Positions 34,646 to 43,659 are shown, counted from the stretch's first letter. The stretch is 64,000 nt of DNA from Thermogemmatispora tikiterensis (GCF_003268475.1 NZ_MCIF01000002.1:4690810-4754809), one strand, 5' to 3'. The notes: generated from the letters alone by a model not told the origin. Program-made: numbers and translations.

Positions 34646-35569
34646 ATGGCCCTGCCAGACACCGAAGACTTCCTCTCCCAGACGGGCAAAGTGACCATTG
34701 GCTTGGCGCGTCTGCTGTTGCGCTATCGTCAGGGCGAGCGGCTGCCGCGCATGGTCGACGTCGCGCGCCGCCTGCGCTCGGGGAATGGGACCGTTCAGGA
34801 AGCCTTCAGCTATCTGACGCGAGCGGGGGCCATTGTCGTAGCCGCGCATGGCGCCCAAGGCTCCATTCTGGAGCAGGTCAACTATCCGCTGCTCTGGCGC
34901 TATGCCGGCAACGAATGGATCATTGGCTCGATGCCTTTGCCCTATACGCTGCGCTACGAAGGGCTGGCCACGGCCCTCTACGATCGGTTGGAGGCCTCGG
35001 GCCTGCCGTTCAATATGACTTATCAGCGCGGCTCGCTCTCGCGGGCCGAGATGGTGCGCCAGGGGCATTACCACTACGCCGTCATGTCGCTGCTGGCCGC
35101 CGAGCACCTGGTTGAGCGTTATCCTGAGCTGGCCATTGTCACCAGCTTGCCCCCAGGTTCCTACGTCAGCGAGCATATCCTCATCAGCCGCCTGCCGCGC
35201 GAGCAGATCCGCCGTGTTGGCATTGATCAGACCTCCCTCGATGAGATCCTGCTCACTGCCGAGGAGTTCCGCGCTCGCCAGGACTGGGAGAGTGTGCCGG
35301 CCACGCGCCTGCAGGTCCTCGATTTGCTGCGCGAAGGGCAGTTTGACGCCATCATCTGGAACCGCGAGGGTGTGGGCAGCCTGCCCCCCACCCTGCAGCT
35401 GCTGCCGCTGCAAGGCGAGGAACGTCTGCGCATCCTGGCCACGCAAGCCGCCATTGTGGCTCTGCGCGAGGCTCCCGTCTACCAGGTGCTCACCAGCATC
35501 TTCGCGCCCGAGGAGATCACCACGGCTCAGCGGGAGGTTCTCGATCAGCGGCGCCTGCCCCGCTATTGA
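34646..35569 (+). CDS. yhfZ: YhfZ-like GntR-type transcriptional regulator
   Basis: 307-aa regulator. The N-terminal region (FLSQTGKVTIGLARLLLRYRQGERLPRMVDVARRLRSGNGTVQEAFSYLTRAGAIVV) is a winged helix-turn-helix. The rest resembles the YhfZ C-terminal domain, a periplasmic-binding-protein-like ligand module (MTYQRGSLSRAEMVRQGHYHYAVMS; SYVSEHILISRL). ATG 34646 is used because AAGGAG precedes it; GTG 34616 would add ten residues. It heads an operon in which six further genes match the E. coli yhf cluster, where yhfZ is also first. It probably represses its own operon through the palindrome upstream and is induced by a pathway ligand, which is unknown. Confidence 0.82.
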   Translation: MALPDTEDFLSQTGKVTIGLARLLLRYRQGERLPRMVDVARRLRSGNGTVQEAFSYLTRAGAIVVAAHGAQGSILEQVNYPLLWRYAGNEWIIGSMPLPYTLRYEGLATALYDRLEASGLPFNMTYQRGSLSRAEMVRQGHYHYAVMSLLAAEHLVERYPELAIVTSLPPGSYVSEHILISRLPREQIRRVGIDQTSLDEILLTAEEFRARQDWESVPATRLQVLDLLREGQFDAIIWNREGVGSLPPTLQLLPLQGEERLRILATQAAIVALREAPVYQVLTSIFAPEEITTAQREVLDQRRLPRY

Positions 35570-35686
35570 AGTCGCTGATCGGAGACCTGGCCGGCTGGTA
35601 GAGAGGCGCAGAGCAGATATGAGCGCTCCCCGCCCGCTGGCAGGACGTGATCCGATCCTGTGGCCTGATCGAGGAAGGAGCAAGAA

Positions 35687-36073
35687 ATGGAGCAAGATCT
35701 TGAGCAGCGCCTGGTCATCTTTGAGCGCGAGGGCCTGGCCGCTCCGGCGATTGTGGCCTTTGTGCGCCAGATCCTGGAGTGGCTGGAGCGGGAAGCGCAG
35801 TGCCCCGGCGATGAGGAGCACATGGGGCCGCTGGCCAGTCACCTGCTGCTGGCCCTGGAGCGGGTGCGGCGCGGCGAAGATCTCGGCTCAGCCTGGAGTC
35901 CGCTCGTGCACGAGGAGGCCAGCACCCTCACGGTCTTGCCCCACCTGCAGGACTGGGCGGGACAGATCCGCGCGCAGGCTCTCCAGCAGCTTGATCTGCG
36001 CCTGCCCGCCGAGGAGGAAGATTTTCTCCTGCTTCATCTCGGGGCTTTGGTGCTCCGCGGTCAGGAGCCGTAG
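35687..36073 (+). CDS. yhfY: YhfY-like PRD domain protein
   Basis: 128-aa stand-alone PRD-type helical protein. EHMGPLASHLLLALERVRRGEDLGSAWSPLVHEEASTLTVLPHLQDWAGQIRAQ and LRLPAEEEDFLLLHLGALVLRG give the usual PRD helices. The conserved histidine of the first half is in SHLLLAL and that of the second in LLHLG. PRDs are phosphorylated by PTS HPr/EII in antiterminators, but stand-alone YhfY proteins have no known partner and no PTS genes are in the window. AAGGAG precedes ATG 35687. It lies 117 bases after yhfZ, as in the E. coli order. Confidence 0.78.
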   Translation: MEQDLEQRLVIFEREGLAAPAIVAFVRQILEWLEREAQCPGDEEHMGPLASHLLLALERVRRGEDLGSAWSPLVHEEASTLTVLPHLQDWAGQIRAQALQQLDLRLPAEEEDFLLLHLGALVLRGQEP

Positions 36074-36256
36074 AGCGCCCGGCCTGATCCGATAGATGGG
36101 CTGCTGACTCCAAAACAGGCCCGACAGGGAGGTGAGAAGAGTAACCCATAATCAGCAGGTAACTCAGTCGATCAACGACATGACCGGACGACAGTAAAGC
36201 CTGGCACGGGCCTGCCGGTCAGGCGTGCCATCAGAGAGGCAGGAGGTGCGCGAACG

Positions 36257-36628
36257 ATGGCAACCATCTACATTGGCGGTGTAGGCAAGGCCGATCTCAA
36301 GCGCCTGCTCGAACAACGCCGCGACCCCACCCTCAACGTTGTTGTCAGCAACGATCTGGAAGCCGGGCAGCTCCTCAAGCGCCGCAGCGACGCCTACTAC
36401 ATCGGCACCTGCCACACCGGGGCAGGTGGCTCGCTGGGTGCCCTGATGGCCTTCCTTGGGCGGCAGCGCTGCCACACCTTTGGGAGGCAGGCGCGGGTCA
36501 GCGTCGAGGAAGTGCAAAAGCTGCTCGCGGCAGGTATTCGCGCCTTTGGCGTCTCCGTTGACCAGATCAATACCGTTGTCCCCGTGCTGGTCGAGGCCAT
36601 CCAGAGTTACCAGCCACCCCGCTCGTAG
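36257..36628 (+). CDS. yhfU: YhfU-like DUF2620 protein
   Basis: 123-aa DUF2620 protein. The diagnostic stretch is present: VVVSNDLEAGQLLKRRSDAYYIGTCHTGAGGSLGALMAFLG, then FGVSVDQINTVVPVLVEAI at the end. The fold resembles a small Rossmann-like or PTS IIB-like domain, and the C in GTCHTGAGG is conserved in the family. AGGAGG lies before ATG 36257. No biochemical role is known. Genome neighbours in other bacteria are always YhfT, YhfS, YhfX and a phosphotriesterase-like protein, as here. Confidence 0.85.
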   Translation: MATIYIGGVGKADLKRLLEQRRDPTLNVVVSNDLEAGQLLKRRSDAYYIGTCHTGAGGSLGALMAFLGRQRCHTFGRQARVSVEEVQKLLAAGIRAFGVSVDQINTVVPVLVEAIQSYQPPRS

Positions 36629-36767
36629 CTCCGCGGCGCCCAGCCTTCTATCTCCAGTCTCCAGTCTCTGCCAGCACTGACAGCGATCAAGCGAATGCAG
36701 CAAGCCAAGCGCAGCGGCGGCAGCTTGCTCCCCGAAGCGCAGATAGAAAACGACGCCGCGTCACCTC

Positions 36768-36811
36768 GCGCCTGCTCTGCCTGGTGCTGGCGCCAGGCGG
36801 GGAGCGCAGGC
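36768..36811 (+). other. Hairpin in yhfU-yhfT gap
   Basis: GCCTGG-N8-CCAGGC inside a wider imperfect stem (CGCCTGCTC with GAGCGCAGG), ending about 20 bases before the yhfT ribosome site. It may tune expression of the membrane protein relative to upstream genes or protect the 5' end of a processed message. Confidence 0.35.
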
Positions 36812-36841
36812 CGTCGGACGTCGTGAAAGGAAAGGACCGCT

Positions 36842-38230
36842 ATGAGTCTGCATCTGACGCCCCTGGTCATTGTCTTTACCATTCTAGCAACGGCCTTTGC
36901 CGCGCTCCTCTCGCAGATGGCCCTGGCCGTCTTCAACGACGGCGTACGGCCCTTCCTGCTCGACTTTTATCGTGGCGAGCTGGCGCGTCCCCAGATGACA
37001 GCCATTGCCTTCGGCCTCTCGGCGGGCTTCATCTTTGGTCTTGGCGTTCCCGTCGCCTTCTCCTCTGGCGTGCTCAATCCCTGGGTCCTCTTTCTGCCGT
37101 CGGACATCCTTGGCATCCTCTCGCCGCGCAAGTGGATTGCCCCCATCCTAGGCGCAGCCTGGGGCGCGGTCGTGGTCTTCGGCCTCAGTGCCGCTACCAC
37201 CGCTGCCAACAGCCTGCCGGTCAACTTCCTGACGGCCATGCAGCAGATGTCGACGCCCATCCTCTATCTCTTCTCCTTCTTCCCGGCGGTGGCCGTGACG
37301 ATGCAATTCGGGCGCCTGCGGGGGATTATCACCTTTGTGGTGAGCATCTTTGTAATGTTATTCACCATGAAGTGGCTGCCCTCGGTTTTCCCTGGAGCAA
37401 CCACGATGGCGATCGGCGTCATTCTGCTGGTGGCCTTCGCCGTCGCTGAGGAGGTGACGCGCGCGCGCAGCGAGCGACAGAAGGCCCAGGCGCTTCAGGC
37501 CACAGAGGCGGCCTCGCCGGGAGCAGCGTCGGCTGAGGAAGATGATCCGCCGGCCTCGGCCAGTGCCCTGGCCAGCGCTGCCGATGATGAGACCTCCTCG
37601 ATCTTTGCGGCCAACGCGGCGCGCCTGCGTCGCCACGCCCCCTATTTTATGATCATGGGTCTCCTGCTCGGGGTGCTGGTGAATACCCACATGTTCGCCG
37701 GCGGCGAGGCGACCAGCTACGTTATTGCCAAAGGCCAGTTTGCCAATGCGGCCCAGATCGACTTTTATCGCGCTCTTGGTTTCATTCCTCTGATTGTGAC
37801 GACGGCGGTAGCCTCTGGGGCCTTCCAGATCGTGGGCTTCACCTTGATCTACCCGGTGGCCTATCTGCTGCCCAACCCGATCCTGGCGGCCATTGCCGGC
37901 GCTTTGCTCTTCGGCATCGAGGTCTTTATCTTGAGCTATATCGCCAAAGGCATTGCGGCCCTGCATACGATCCGCGATGCTTCCGATAACATTCGCAATG
38001 CCATCAATCTGACGCTGGAGGTGGCCATTCTCTTCGGCTCGCTGGCGGCGGGCAATGCAATGGCCAGCGGCCTGGGGATTGCCATTGTGGGTGGCCTCTA
38101 TGCCCTCAACGAGGTTCTTGGGCGCCCGGTGGTGCGTATGGCAGCGGGGCCAGTCGGCGTTATCATCGCCGGCATCGCTCTGAACCTGCTGGCCTATGCC
38201 CATCTCTTTACGCCGATCCCGATCAAGTAG
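36842..38230 (+). CDS. yhfT: YhfT-like membrane transporter
   Basis: 462-aa polytopic membrane protein with about ten to twelve helices. It aligns with E. coli YhfT along its length: AVFNDGVRPFLLDFYRGE, AIAFGLSAGFIFGLGVP, LNPWVLFLPSDILGIL, YRALGFIPLIVTTAVASGAFQIVGFTLIYPVAYLLPNP and ASDNIRNAINLTLEVAILFGS are recognisable matches. A hydrophilic Ala/Ser/Glu-rich loop (about residues 210-255) divides two halves and is longer than in E. coli. The family is presumed to be a solute transporter but has no proven substrate. AAAGGAAAGG precedes the ATG. It is the only integral membrane component of the operon. Confidence 0.85.
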   Translation: MSLHLTPLVIVFTILATAFAALLSQMALAVFNDGVRPFLLDFYRGELARPQMTAIAFGLSAGFIFGLGVPVAFSSGVLNPWVLFLPSDILGILSPRKWIAPILGAAWGAVVVFGLSAATTAANSLPVNFLTAMQQMSTPILYLFSFFPAVAVTMQFGRLRGIITFVVSIFVMLFTMKWLPSVFPGATTMAIGVILLVAFAVAEEVTRARSERQKAQALQATEAASPGAASAEEDDPPASASALASAADDETSSIFAANAARLRRHAPYFMIMGLLLGVLVNTHMFAGGEATSYVIAKGQFANAAQIDFYRALGFIPLIVTTAVASGAFQIVGFTLIYPVAYLLPNPILAAIAGALLFGIEVFILSYIAKGIAALHTIRDASDNIRNAINLTLEVAILFGSLAAGNAMASGLGIAIVGGLYALNEVLGRPVVRMAAGPVGVIIAGIALNLLAYAHLFTPIPIK

Positions 38231-38349
38231 GATCGAGCGATCGGGGCTGCCTGTTGGCCCGGGTTGCTGGCCTGGCCGGTTTCTGAAGCGCCATGCCAAA
38301 ACCCGGGCAACGGGAGTCTGAGTCTTCTCTCTGAGGAAAGGAGCGGTCA

Positions 38350-39312
38350 TTGTCTGTAGCCAGTGCCTCTGCAGGAGTGCCTGAGCGGCTGCTGGTGCCG
38401 ACGGCTGCCGGGGTGCAGCCGCTGGCCGATGGCCTCATCTATGCCCACGAGCACCTCTGGCTCGACCTGTCGACGCCCGAGGACCCGGCGGGCAAGCTGG
38501 ACCGCCTGGATCTGATTGCCGAGGAGCTGAGCGAGCTGAAGCGGCTGGGAGTCGCCGCGCTGATCGAGCAGACCTGTCGTGGCATGGGGCGCGACGTCGG
38601 ACGCTTGCGCCAGCTGCAGCTTGCCAGCGGCGTGCAGATCATTCCAAGCACCGGTTTCTATCATCAGCGCTTTCACCCGCCGGAGCTGGCGCGTCTGAGT
38701 GTGGACGAGATTGCGGCCCTGCTGGAGGAAGAGCTAGGCACGGGTCTCGACGGCACCGGGGTGCGTCCGCTGGTACTGGGAGAGATCGGCGGCTCAGGGA
38801 GCGTGCTCCATCCTGACGAAGAGAAAGTCCTGCGCGCCGTGGCCCGGGTCGCCAGACAGCAGGCGGTCGTCGTGGCGACGCATGCCCATTTAGGGCAGGG
38901 GGGACTGCGCCAGCTCCAGATTCTCTGTGAGGAAGGGCTGGAGCCGGCGCGCGTTCTGATCGGTCACCTGGATCTGGCGCCCTCGCTGGAGGAGGTGCTT
39001 GCTGTGGCGCGCCAGGGGGCCTATGTGGGCTTCGATACCGTCGGCAAGGAGCGCTATGCTCCCGATGAGCGGCGTCTGGCCTGGATTCTGGCCCTCTGTC
39101 AGGCCGGGCTGGCGGAGCGCCTGCTGCTCTCCTGCGATATCTCTCGCAACAGCTATCTACAGCGCCTCGGCGGGCAGGGCTACACCTATCTCGTGCGCGA
39201 CTTTCTGCCGCGCTTACAGGTGGCGGGTCTGCCGGCGGCTACCATCGAGGGGCTGGTCGTGCGGAATCCGCGGCGCTTTCTGGCCGCCGCCCTGGAAAGG
39301 AGGCAGGCGTGA
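38350..39312 (+). CDS. php: Phosphotriesterase-like metallohydrolase (Php/YhfV type)
   Basis: 320-aa TIM-barrel hydrolase of the phosphotriesterase homology family. All binuclear metal ligands are visible: His33 and His35 in YAHEHLWLDL, Glu145 in LGEIGGSG (E. coli Php also uses Glu where PTE has carbamylated Lys), His178 or His180 in ATHAHLGQGG, His206 in IGHLDLA and Asp263 in SCDISRN. It is therefore probably active, on an ester, lactone or phosphoester not known. The start is TTG at 38350 after AAAGGAG. Its stop overlaps the next gene by four bases (GTGA). Confidence 0.88.
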   Translation: MSVASASAGVPERLLVPTAAGVQPLADGLIYAHEHLWLDLSTPEDPAGKLDRLDLIAEELSELKRLGVAALIEQTCRGMGRDVGRLRQLQLASGVQIIPSTGFYHQRFHPPELARLSVDEIAALLEEELGTGLDGTGVRPLVLGEIGGSGSVLHPDEEKVLRAVARVARQQAVVVATHAHLGQGGLRQLQILCEEGLEPARVLIGHLDLAPSLEEVLAVARQGAYVGFDTVGKERYAPDERRLAWILALCQAGLAERLLLSCDISRNSYLQRLGGQGYTYLVRDFLPRLQVAGLPAATIEGLVVRNPRRFLAAALERRQA

Positions 39313-40427
39313 GCGTGGTGCATGCGGGGGTGCGCCTGCCGCCGTTGAGGCTGGAGGAGGCGCGGCGCCTGCAGTTTCGTCTGATCGAGACGCTGCGTCG
39401 TCACTTCCCCGGCCAGGAGTGGCTGACACGGGGTGAGCTGGGCGTCGGTGTCGATGGCGAGGGCAGCCGCTTCACGCGCCATGTCGAGCGGGTGCTGGCG
39501 GCCTTCTTCGGCAGTGAAGAGGCTGTACTGGTGACCGGGGCCGGCACGGGAGCCATTCGCGCGGCCCTCTTCGCCCTCCTGCCGCCGCTGAGCCGCATTC
39601 TGGTACACGAGGCGCCGCTTTACGCTACCACGGCGGTCACCTTCCGCGCCGCCGGCTACGTGCCCGTGTCCGTCGACCTGCACGATCGAGAGCGGCTGCG
39701 CCAGGTGCTCGGCGACGCAGCCTTGCAAGCCGTCTATCTGCAGCACGCGCGCCAGCGCCCGGACGATCACTATGATCTGGGGGCGGTCATCGCCGAGGTG
39801 CGGGCCGTCAGGCCAGAGCTGCCGATCGTTGTGGACGACAACTACGCCGTCGCCAACACGCCGCGCATCGGCGTTGAGTTGGGGGCCGATGTCAGCGCCT
39901 TCTCCGCCTACAAACTGCTTGGGCCAGAGGGGATCGGGGTTGTGCTCTGCTCGCAGCCGCTGGCGCGGGCGATCCGGGCCGACATGTACTCGGGCGGCAG
40001 CCGCGTGCAAGGGTTTCAGGCTCAGGAGGTCTTGATGGGGCTGGCCCTGGCCTTCGTGGCCAATGCCCTGACTCAGGAGAGCGCCGAGGCCGTGGTGGAG
40101 CGCCTGCGCACCGCGCCGCCGCCGGCCTGTGCCCGTCACGTTGTTGAGGCGCATGTGGCCAGTCTGCAGTCGCCGGTAGTGCTCGTGCGCCTGCGCCAGC
40201 CCCTGGCGGAGAGGGTTGTCATGCGCGCCGCCGCTCGTGGGGCTGCGCCTTTCCCTGTGGGGGCGATGGCGCGCTACGAGCTGGCGCCCCTCTTTTATCG
40301 CATCTCGGGCACGATGAGCGCGAGCCTGGGGGCGGAAGAGGCGCAGCACTGGCTGCGCATCAATCCCATGCGGGCCGGCCCCGAGACCGTGCTTGCCATT
40401 CTGGAAGAGGCACTGAGCGAGGTATGA
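39309..40427 (+). CDS. yhfS: YhfS-like PLP-dependent aminotransferase
   Basis: 372-aa fold-type I PLP enzyme. The likely Schiff-base lysine is Lys202 in SAFSAYKLLGPEGIG, preceded by the cofactor aspartate in PIVVDDNYAVAN (176-177). GAGTGAIRAALFAL (77-90) forms the phosphate-binding cup. YhfS proteins are annotated as aminotransferases related to cystathionine synthase-like enzymes, but the reaction is unproven. GTG 39309 overlaps php. With the racemase-like protein next door, two PLP enzymes act in this operon, which hints at an amino acid or amino-phosphonate-like substrate; that is inference. Confidence 0.83.
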   Translation: MSVVHAGVRLPPLRLEEARRLQFRLIETLRRHFPGQEWLTRGELGVGVDGEGSRFTRHVERVLAAFFGSEEAVLVTGAGTGAIRAALFALLPPLSRILVHEAPLYATTAVTFRAAGYVPVSVDLHDRERLRQVLGDAALQAVYLQHARQRPDDHYDLGAVIAEVRAVRPELPIVVDDNYAVANTPRIGVELGADVSAFSAYKLLGPEGIGVVLCSQPLARAIRADMYSGGSRVQGFQAQEVLMGLALAFVANALTQESAEAVVERLRTAPPPACARHVVEAHVASLQSPVVLVRLRQPLAERVVMRAAARGAAPFPVGAMARYELAPLFYRISGTMSASLGAEEAQHWLRINPMRAGPETVLAILEEALSEV

Positions 40428-40431
40428 CTGT

Positions 40432-41655
40432 ATGTTTCTCGACGCTGTGCGCCGGCGCAATCCCGGGCTGCTGCGCTTCGCGGCCCTGCTGCATCGCAGC
40501 GGCGTGATCCCCCCCAATACCTTTGTCTTCGACCGCGGCGCAGTGCGGCGTAATGCGGAGCGCCTGGCGGCGCGGGCGGCAACGCTGGGGCTGGGTCTCT
40601 ACTACATGGCCAAGCAGATCGCCTACGATGCCCAGCTGGTGGCGGCCATCCGCGCCTCTATTGCGGGGGCGGTAGCGGTCGACTGGATGGGGGCCGAAGC
40701 GCTGCTGGCTCAGGGGGCGACGGTGCGACACGTGGGCCATCTGGTGCCAGTGCCTCTGCGCCTGGTGCCGACCCTGATGACTCAGGCGCGGCCCGAAGTC
40801 TGGACGCTCCTCGATCTGGAGGCGGCGGCGACCATCAACAGGGCGGCGCTGGCCTTGGGGCGGGTGCAGCCGGTGCTGTTACGCGTCAACGGCGGCGACT
40901 TCTTTCCCGGCCAGGAGGGCGGTTTCGCGCCGGAGGAGGTGCTAACGGTGGCGCAGGCCGTTGCGCGCTTGCCCGGCCTGCGTCTGAGTGGGGTGACTAG
41001 CTATCCCTGTTTCACCTGGGACGAAGGGGCGGCCTGCTATCGCCCGACGGCTAACCTGGAGGCCCTGATCGCCTCTGCTGAGAGGCTGCGGAGCGCGGGG
41101 TTTGCTATCGAACAGATCAATGCTCCAGGCAATACCTCGCTGAGTGTGCTGCCGCTGCTGGCGCAGTATGGGGCCAGCCACGGGGAGCCGGGCCATGCCC
41201 TGACCGGCACGACGCCTGAGCAGAGCCTTGGGAGCAGCGAAGAGGAGCCGGCGGTGGTCTACGTCAGCGAGGTCTCGGCCCAGCTTCCTGGGGGGCAGGC
41301 CCTGGCCTACGGCGGCGGCCTCTACGCTCGGGCCCATGCCCGCCAGGCTCTGGTCGGTGAGAGTCCAGAGGAGCTGGAGGAGCGCGCGCCCGTGGCGGTG
41401 CGCTTCCCGCCGCCGCAGTTCATCGATTATCAGTGCTTGTTGGAGCCGCCCCCTGGGCGCCGCCTGCCGACTGGGGCAACGGTGATCATGGCCTTCCGCT
41501 TCCAGCTCTTTGTCTTGCGCAGCTATCGGGCCGTGGTCGAGCAGGACGGCCAGGGAAGCTGGCGACTGCTTTCCCTGACGCCTCCTGCCTGGCAGCCGGC
41601 TTCCTGGCTGACTGATTCATCGGGGATAAAGGATGATGAGCGCGACGCCCACTGA
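40432..41655 (+). CDS. yhfX: YhfX-like alanine racemase-type PLP protein
   Basis: 407-aa protein of the fold-type III (alanine racemase N-terminal barrel) class. Lys61 in LGLYYMAKQIAYD is the expected PLP lysine. NGGDFFPGQEGGFAPEEV, LSGVTSYPCFTWDE and NAPGNTSLSVLP match YhfX, and GGQALAYGGGLYARA begins the C-terminal beta domain. It starts five bases after yhfS and closes the operon. Relative to E. coli the gene order is rearranged (X is last) and the phosphopentomutase-like yhfW is absent. Confidence 0.83.
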   Translation: MFLDAVRRRNPGLLRFAALLHRSGVIPPNTFVFDRGAVRRNAERLAARAATLGLGLYYMAKQIAYDAQLVAAIRASIAGAVAVDWMGAEALLAQGATVRHVGHLVPVPLRLVPTLMTQARPEVWTLLDLEAAATINRAALALGRVQPVLLRVNGGDFFPGQEGGFAPEEVLTVAQAVARLPGLRLSGVTSYPCFTWDEGAACYRPTANLEALIASAERLRSAGFAIEQINAPGNTSLSVLPLLAQYGASHGEPGHALTGTTPEQSLGSSEEEPAVVYVSEVSAQLPGGQALAYGGGLYARAHARQALVGESPEELEERAPVAVRFPPPQFIDYQCLLEPPPGRRLPTGATVIMAFRFQLFVLRSYRAVVEQDGQGSWRLLSLTPPAWQPASWLTDSSGIKDDERDAH

Positions 41656-41747
41656 TCGAGTGGACGCCGCGCTCACGAAGCTGCAGAGTAAGGGGCACGC
41701 AGATTGAGGTGGTGGAGGTTTTTCTGCTCGCTGATTTCACCTCGTCC

Positions 41748-42113
41748 TTACAGACCTCGCTTGCCGTCCGCCCAGTAGGGTTTCGTTTTGAGGCGCTGCC
41801 GTTCGAGGTGGTAGCGCTGCATCAGGACTTGGCGGATGGCTTGAATGCTCTGGGCGTGACCGACCAGGTAGAAGGTCTGCTCTGCCAGATTGATTCCCTC
41901 TTGCTCATGCTCAAGCCAGTGCAGGTGAGCGGCCCCAGGCTGGCCGTCAAGGCGTGGGATGATGGTCAGCTGAGGAAATAAGGTACTGACGTCTGGATGT
42001 TCGGAGGCACTGACCTCAATGACTGGGCGGAATAGGTCTGCCTGCGGGTGGGCTGCCTGGAAGGCCAGGCCAAGGCCAAGGGCGGTTTCGTCGCCGAAGA
42101 AGAGTGTGAGCGC
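41748..42113 (-). pseudogene. C-terminal remnant of a siderophore-interacting protein
   Basis: About 120 codons resembling the NAD-binding C-terminal domain of SIP/ViuB-type ferric-siderophore reductases: LFFGDETALGLGLAFQAA, then LFRPVIEVSASEHPD, TFYLVGHAQSIQAIRQVL and the terminal TKPYWADGKRGL. The FAD domain that should precede it is missing; upstream bases to 42298 are in other frames and show no family motif. The frame runs open to 42188, but residues before LTLFFGD look unrelated. Most likely a decayed gene; a frameshift joining other pieces is possible. Confidence 0.65.
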
Positions 42114-42298
42114 CCCGCCTCTCTCTCGACCGCCTCGTTGCGGTGAGAGCAGAGGACGGGGTGCCCGTGTGCACAGAGAGCACCGCATGCAGCACCAAGG
42201 CCGGTGGTGCCTGTAGGGAGAGGGATCTGACTTGTCGGTCTCAGGCGTGGGTCTTGCAGAGCCGGCCCGGCGCGTGTCAGGGGGGCCGTAGCCACCTC

Positions 42299-43555
42299 CT
42301 ATGAGAACAGCCCCAGCTCGACCCCGAGATGGAGCACATGGGGATTATTGCTATCCCGCTCCTGTAAGCGCTCGTAGAGCTGTTGCACCTGCTCCTTTCC
42401 CTGTCGAGATTGCATAAAGCGGGCCAGTCCCAGGGCTTCCTTGGCGCTGTGGGCGCTGGCTTCCAGTTCGTTGGCCGCCAGGTGCAGGCGGGCCTCGGTC
42501 AGAGAGAAATAGAGCTGCCAGAGCACCAGGTCTGGCGTCAGGGCTTGCCAGGCCAGGGCCAGCTCCTCGCGCGCCTGCTGCAGGAGCAGAGGGTCGCCCT
42601 GCTGCTCTCCGAAGACCAGCAGGGTTTTGGCGCGCTCGTGGTGGACGCCGGCCAGGTTCAGCTTCAGAAAGGAGCCGTCGTCTTCGGGAGGCCGGCGATA
42701 GGCCAGGGTGGTGGCCTGCTCCTGCCAGCGCCGGCATTGGCTGCGCAGCGTCTCGTCCTCGACGGCAAAGGGGGCGTGGGCGGCGGCGCTCACCAGATAG
42801 ATGTTGCCCCGGAGCACCGGCTGAACGCGCTCGCTGTACTGTAAGGCGCCTTCAGCAGCCCGCTTAGCCTCGGCGGGGTTGCCATACTCTAGCTGCGCTT
42901 CGGTCAGGCTCATCCAGGTGGCGCCGGCCAGCTGGGGGTCCTCCAGCTCCTCAGCCAGGCGCAGAGCCGAGGCGTAGTAGTCGAGTACGCGCTGGCGGGC
43001 ATGGGGATCACTGGCTCCCTGATCGCGCTCGATTTCGGCGGCCAGCCGGTAGTAGCGGCAGAGGAGTGCCTGCCAGGCTTCGCGGTCGTGGGATGGCGCT
43101 TGCCGGGTGGCCAGCTCCAGACGGCTCAGGCAGCGTTTCAGACGGTAGAGGTAGCTGACGAGGGTGCCCTGTCGCCGGGCCTGCCAGGCCAGGGTCAGGA
43201 TGTCTTCGTAGTGGTAGTAGGCGTCTTCGGCGGCCAGCTCGCTGAGCGATTCCTGGGCGGTGGGGGTGCCGTGGGCGTCCTGGTAACCAAGGAGACGCCA
43301 GTCGAGGCCGAGCAGGGCTGGCGGAATGCGCAGGAGCTTTGCCAGGAAGATCCGACGCGCGGTATCGTTGAGCATGGCAATCGCCTCCCATTCGCGCACC
43401 GTGCGCCACTCGACGCCGGCGGCGATGGCCAGGTCTTGCTGCGTCCATCCACGTCGCTTACGGTAGCAGCTGATGACCGCACCGTGATGCGGCTGGTTGA
43501 AATCGCCGGGCGGGAAGTCGCCGTAGCGAGACCACCAGTACGTGCCAGTGATCAT
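42299..43555 (-). CDS. XRE regulator with TPR-like helical domain (paralog 1)
   Basis: 418-aa protein. A short aromatic N terminus (TYWWSRYGDFPPGDFNQPHHG) precedes an XRE helix-turn-helix at about residues 25-85 (CYRKRRGWTQQDLAIAAGVEWRTVREWEAI). The rest is helical with degenerate tetratricopeptide-like repeats, for example ATWMSLTEAQLEYGNPAEAKRAAEGALQYSE and LKLNLAGVHHERAKTLLVFGEQQGD. It is paralogous to the gene at 46046 over its entire length. GGGAGGAGG precedes the start. A promoter with TATACT at 43586-43591 (minus strand) and a perfect palindrome over its -35 side suggest autoregulation. Architecture recalls peptide-sensing RRNPP regulators, which is not proven. Confidence 0.8.
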   Translation of the reverse strand: MITGTYWWSRYGDFPPGDFNQPHHGAVISCYRKRRGWTQQDLAIAAGVEWRTVREWEAIAMLNDTARRIFLAKLLRIPPALLGLDWRLLGYQDAHGTPTAQESLSELAAEDAYYHYEDILTLAWQARRQGTLVSYLYRLKRCLSRLELATRQAPSHDREAWQALLCRYYRLAAEIERDQGASDPHARQRVLDYYASALRLAEELEDPQLAGATWMSLTEAQLEYGNPAEAKRAAEGALQYSERVQPVLRGNIYLVSAAAHAPFAVEDETLRSQCRRWQEQATTLAYRRPPEDDGSFLKLNLAGVHHERAKTLLVFGEQQGDPLLLQQAREELALAWQALTPDLVLWQLYFSLTEARLHLAANELEASAHSAKEALGLARFMQSRQGKEQVQQLYERLQERDSNNPHVLHLGVELGLFS

Positions 43556-43598
43556 CTTTCTGGGCCTCCTCCCTTCACTGTAAGCAGTATAACCGCAA

Positions 43599-43616
43599 TC
43601 TTTTCAATTGAAAAGA
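43599..43616. promoter_or_regulatory. 18-bp perfect palindrome at XRE-TPR promoter
   Basis: TCTTTTCAATTGAAAAGA overlaps the predicted -35 (TTTTCA) and spacer of the leftward promoter whose -10 is at 43586-43591. A likely dimer operator, probably for the adjacent regulator. Confidence 0.65.
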
Positions 43617-43659
43617 CGGTACTTATGATGCTCACTTCTCCAGTGACATTTTCTGGGTA

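Noticed and set aside
34646..41655. Phosphopentomutase-like yhfW gene within the operon
   Set aside because: All intervals in the operon are accounted for by other genes or gaps too short to hold it.
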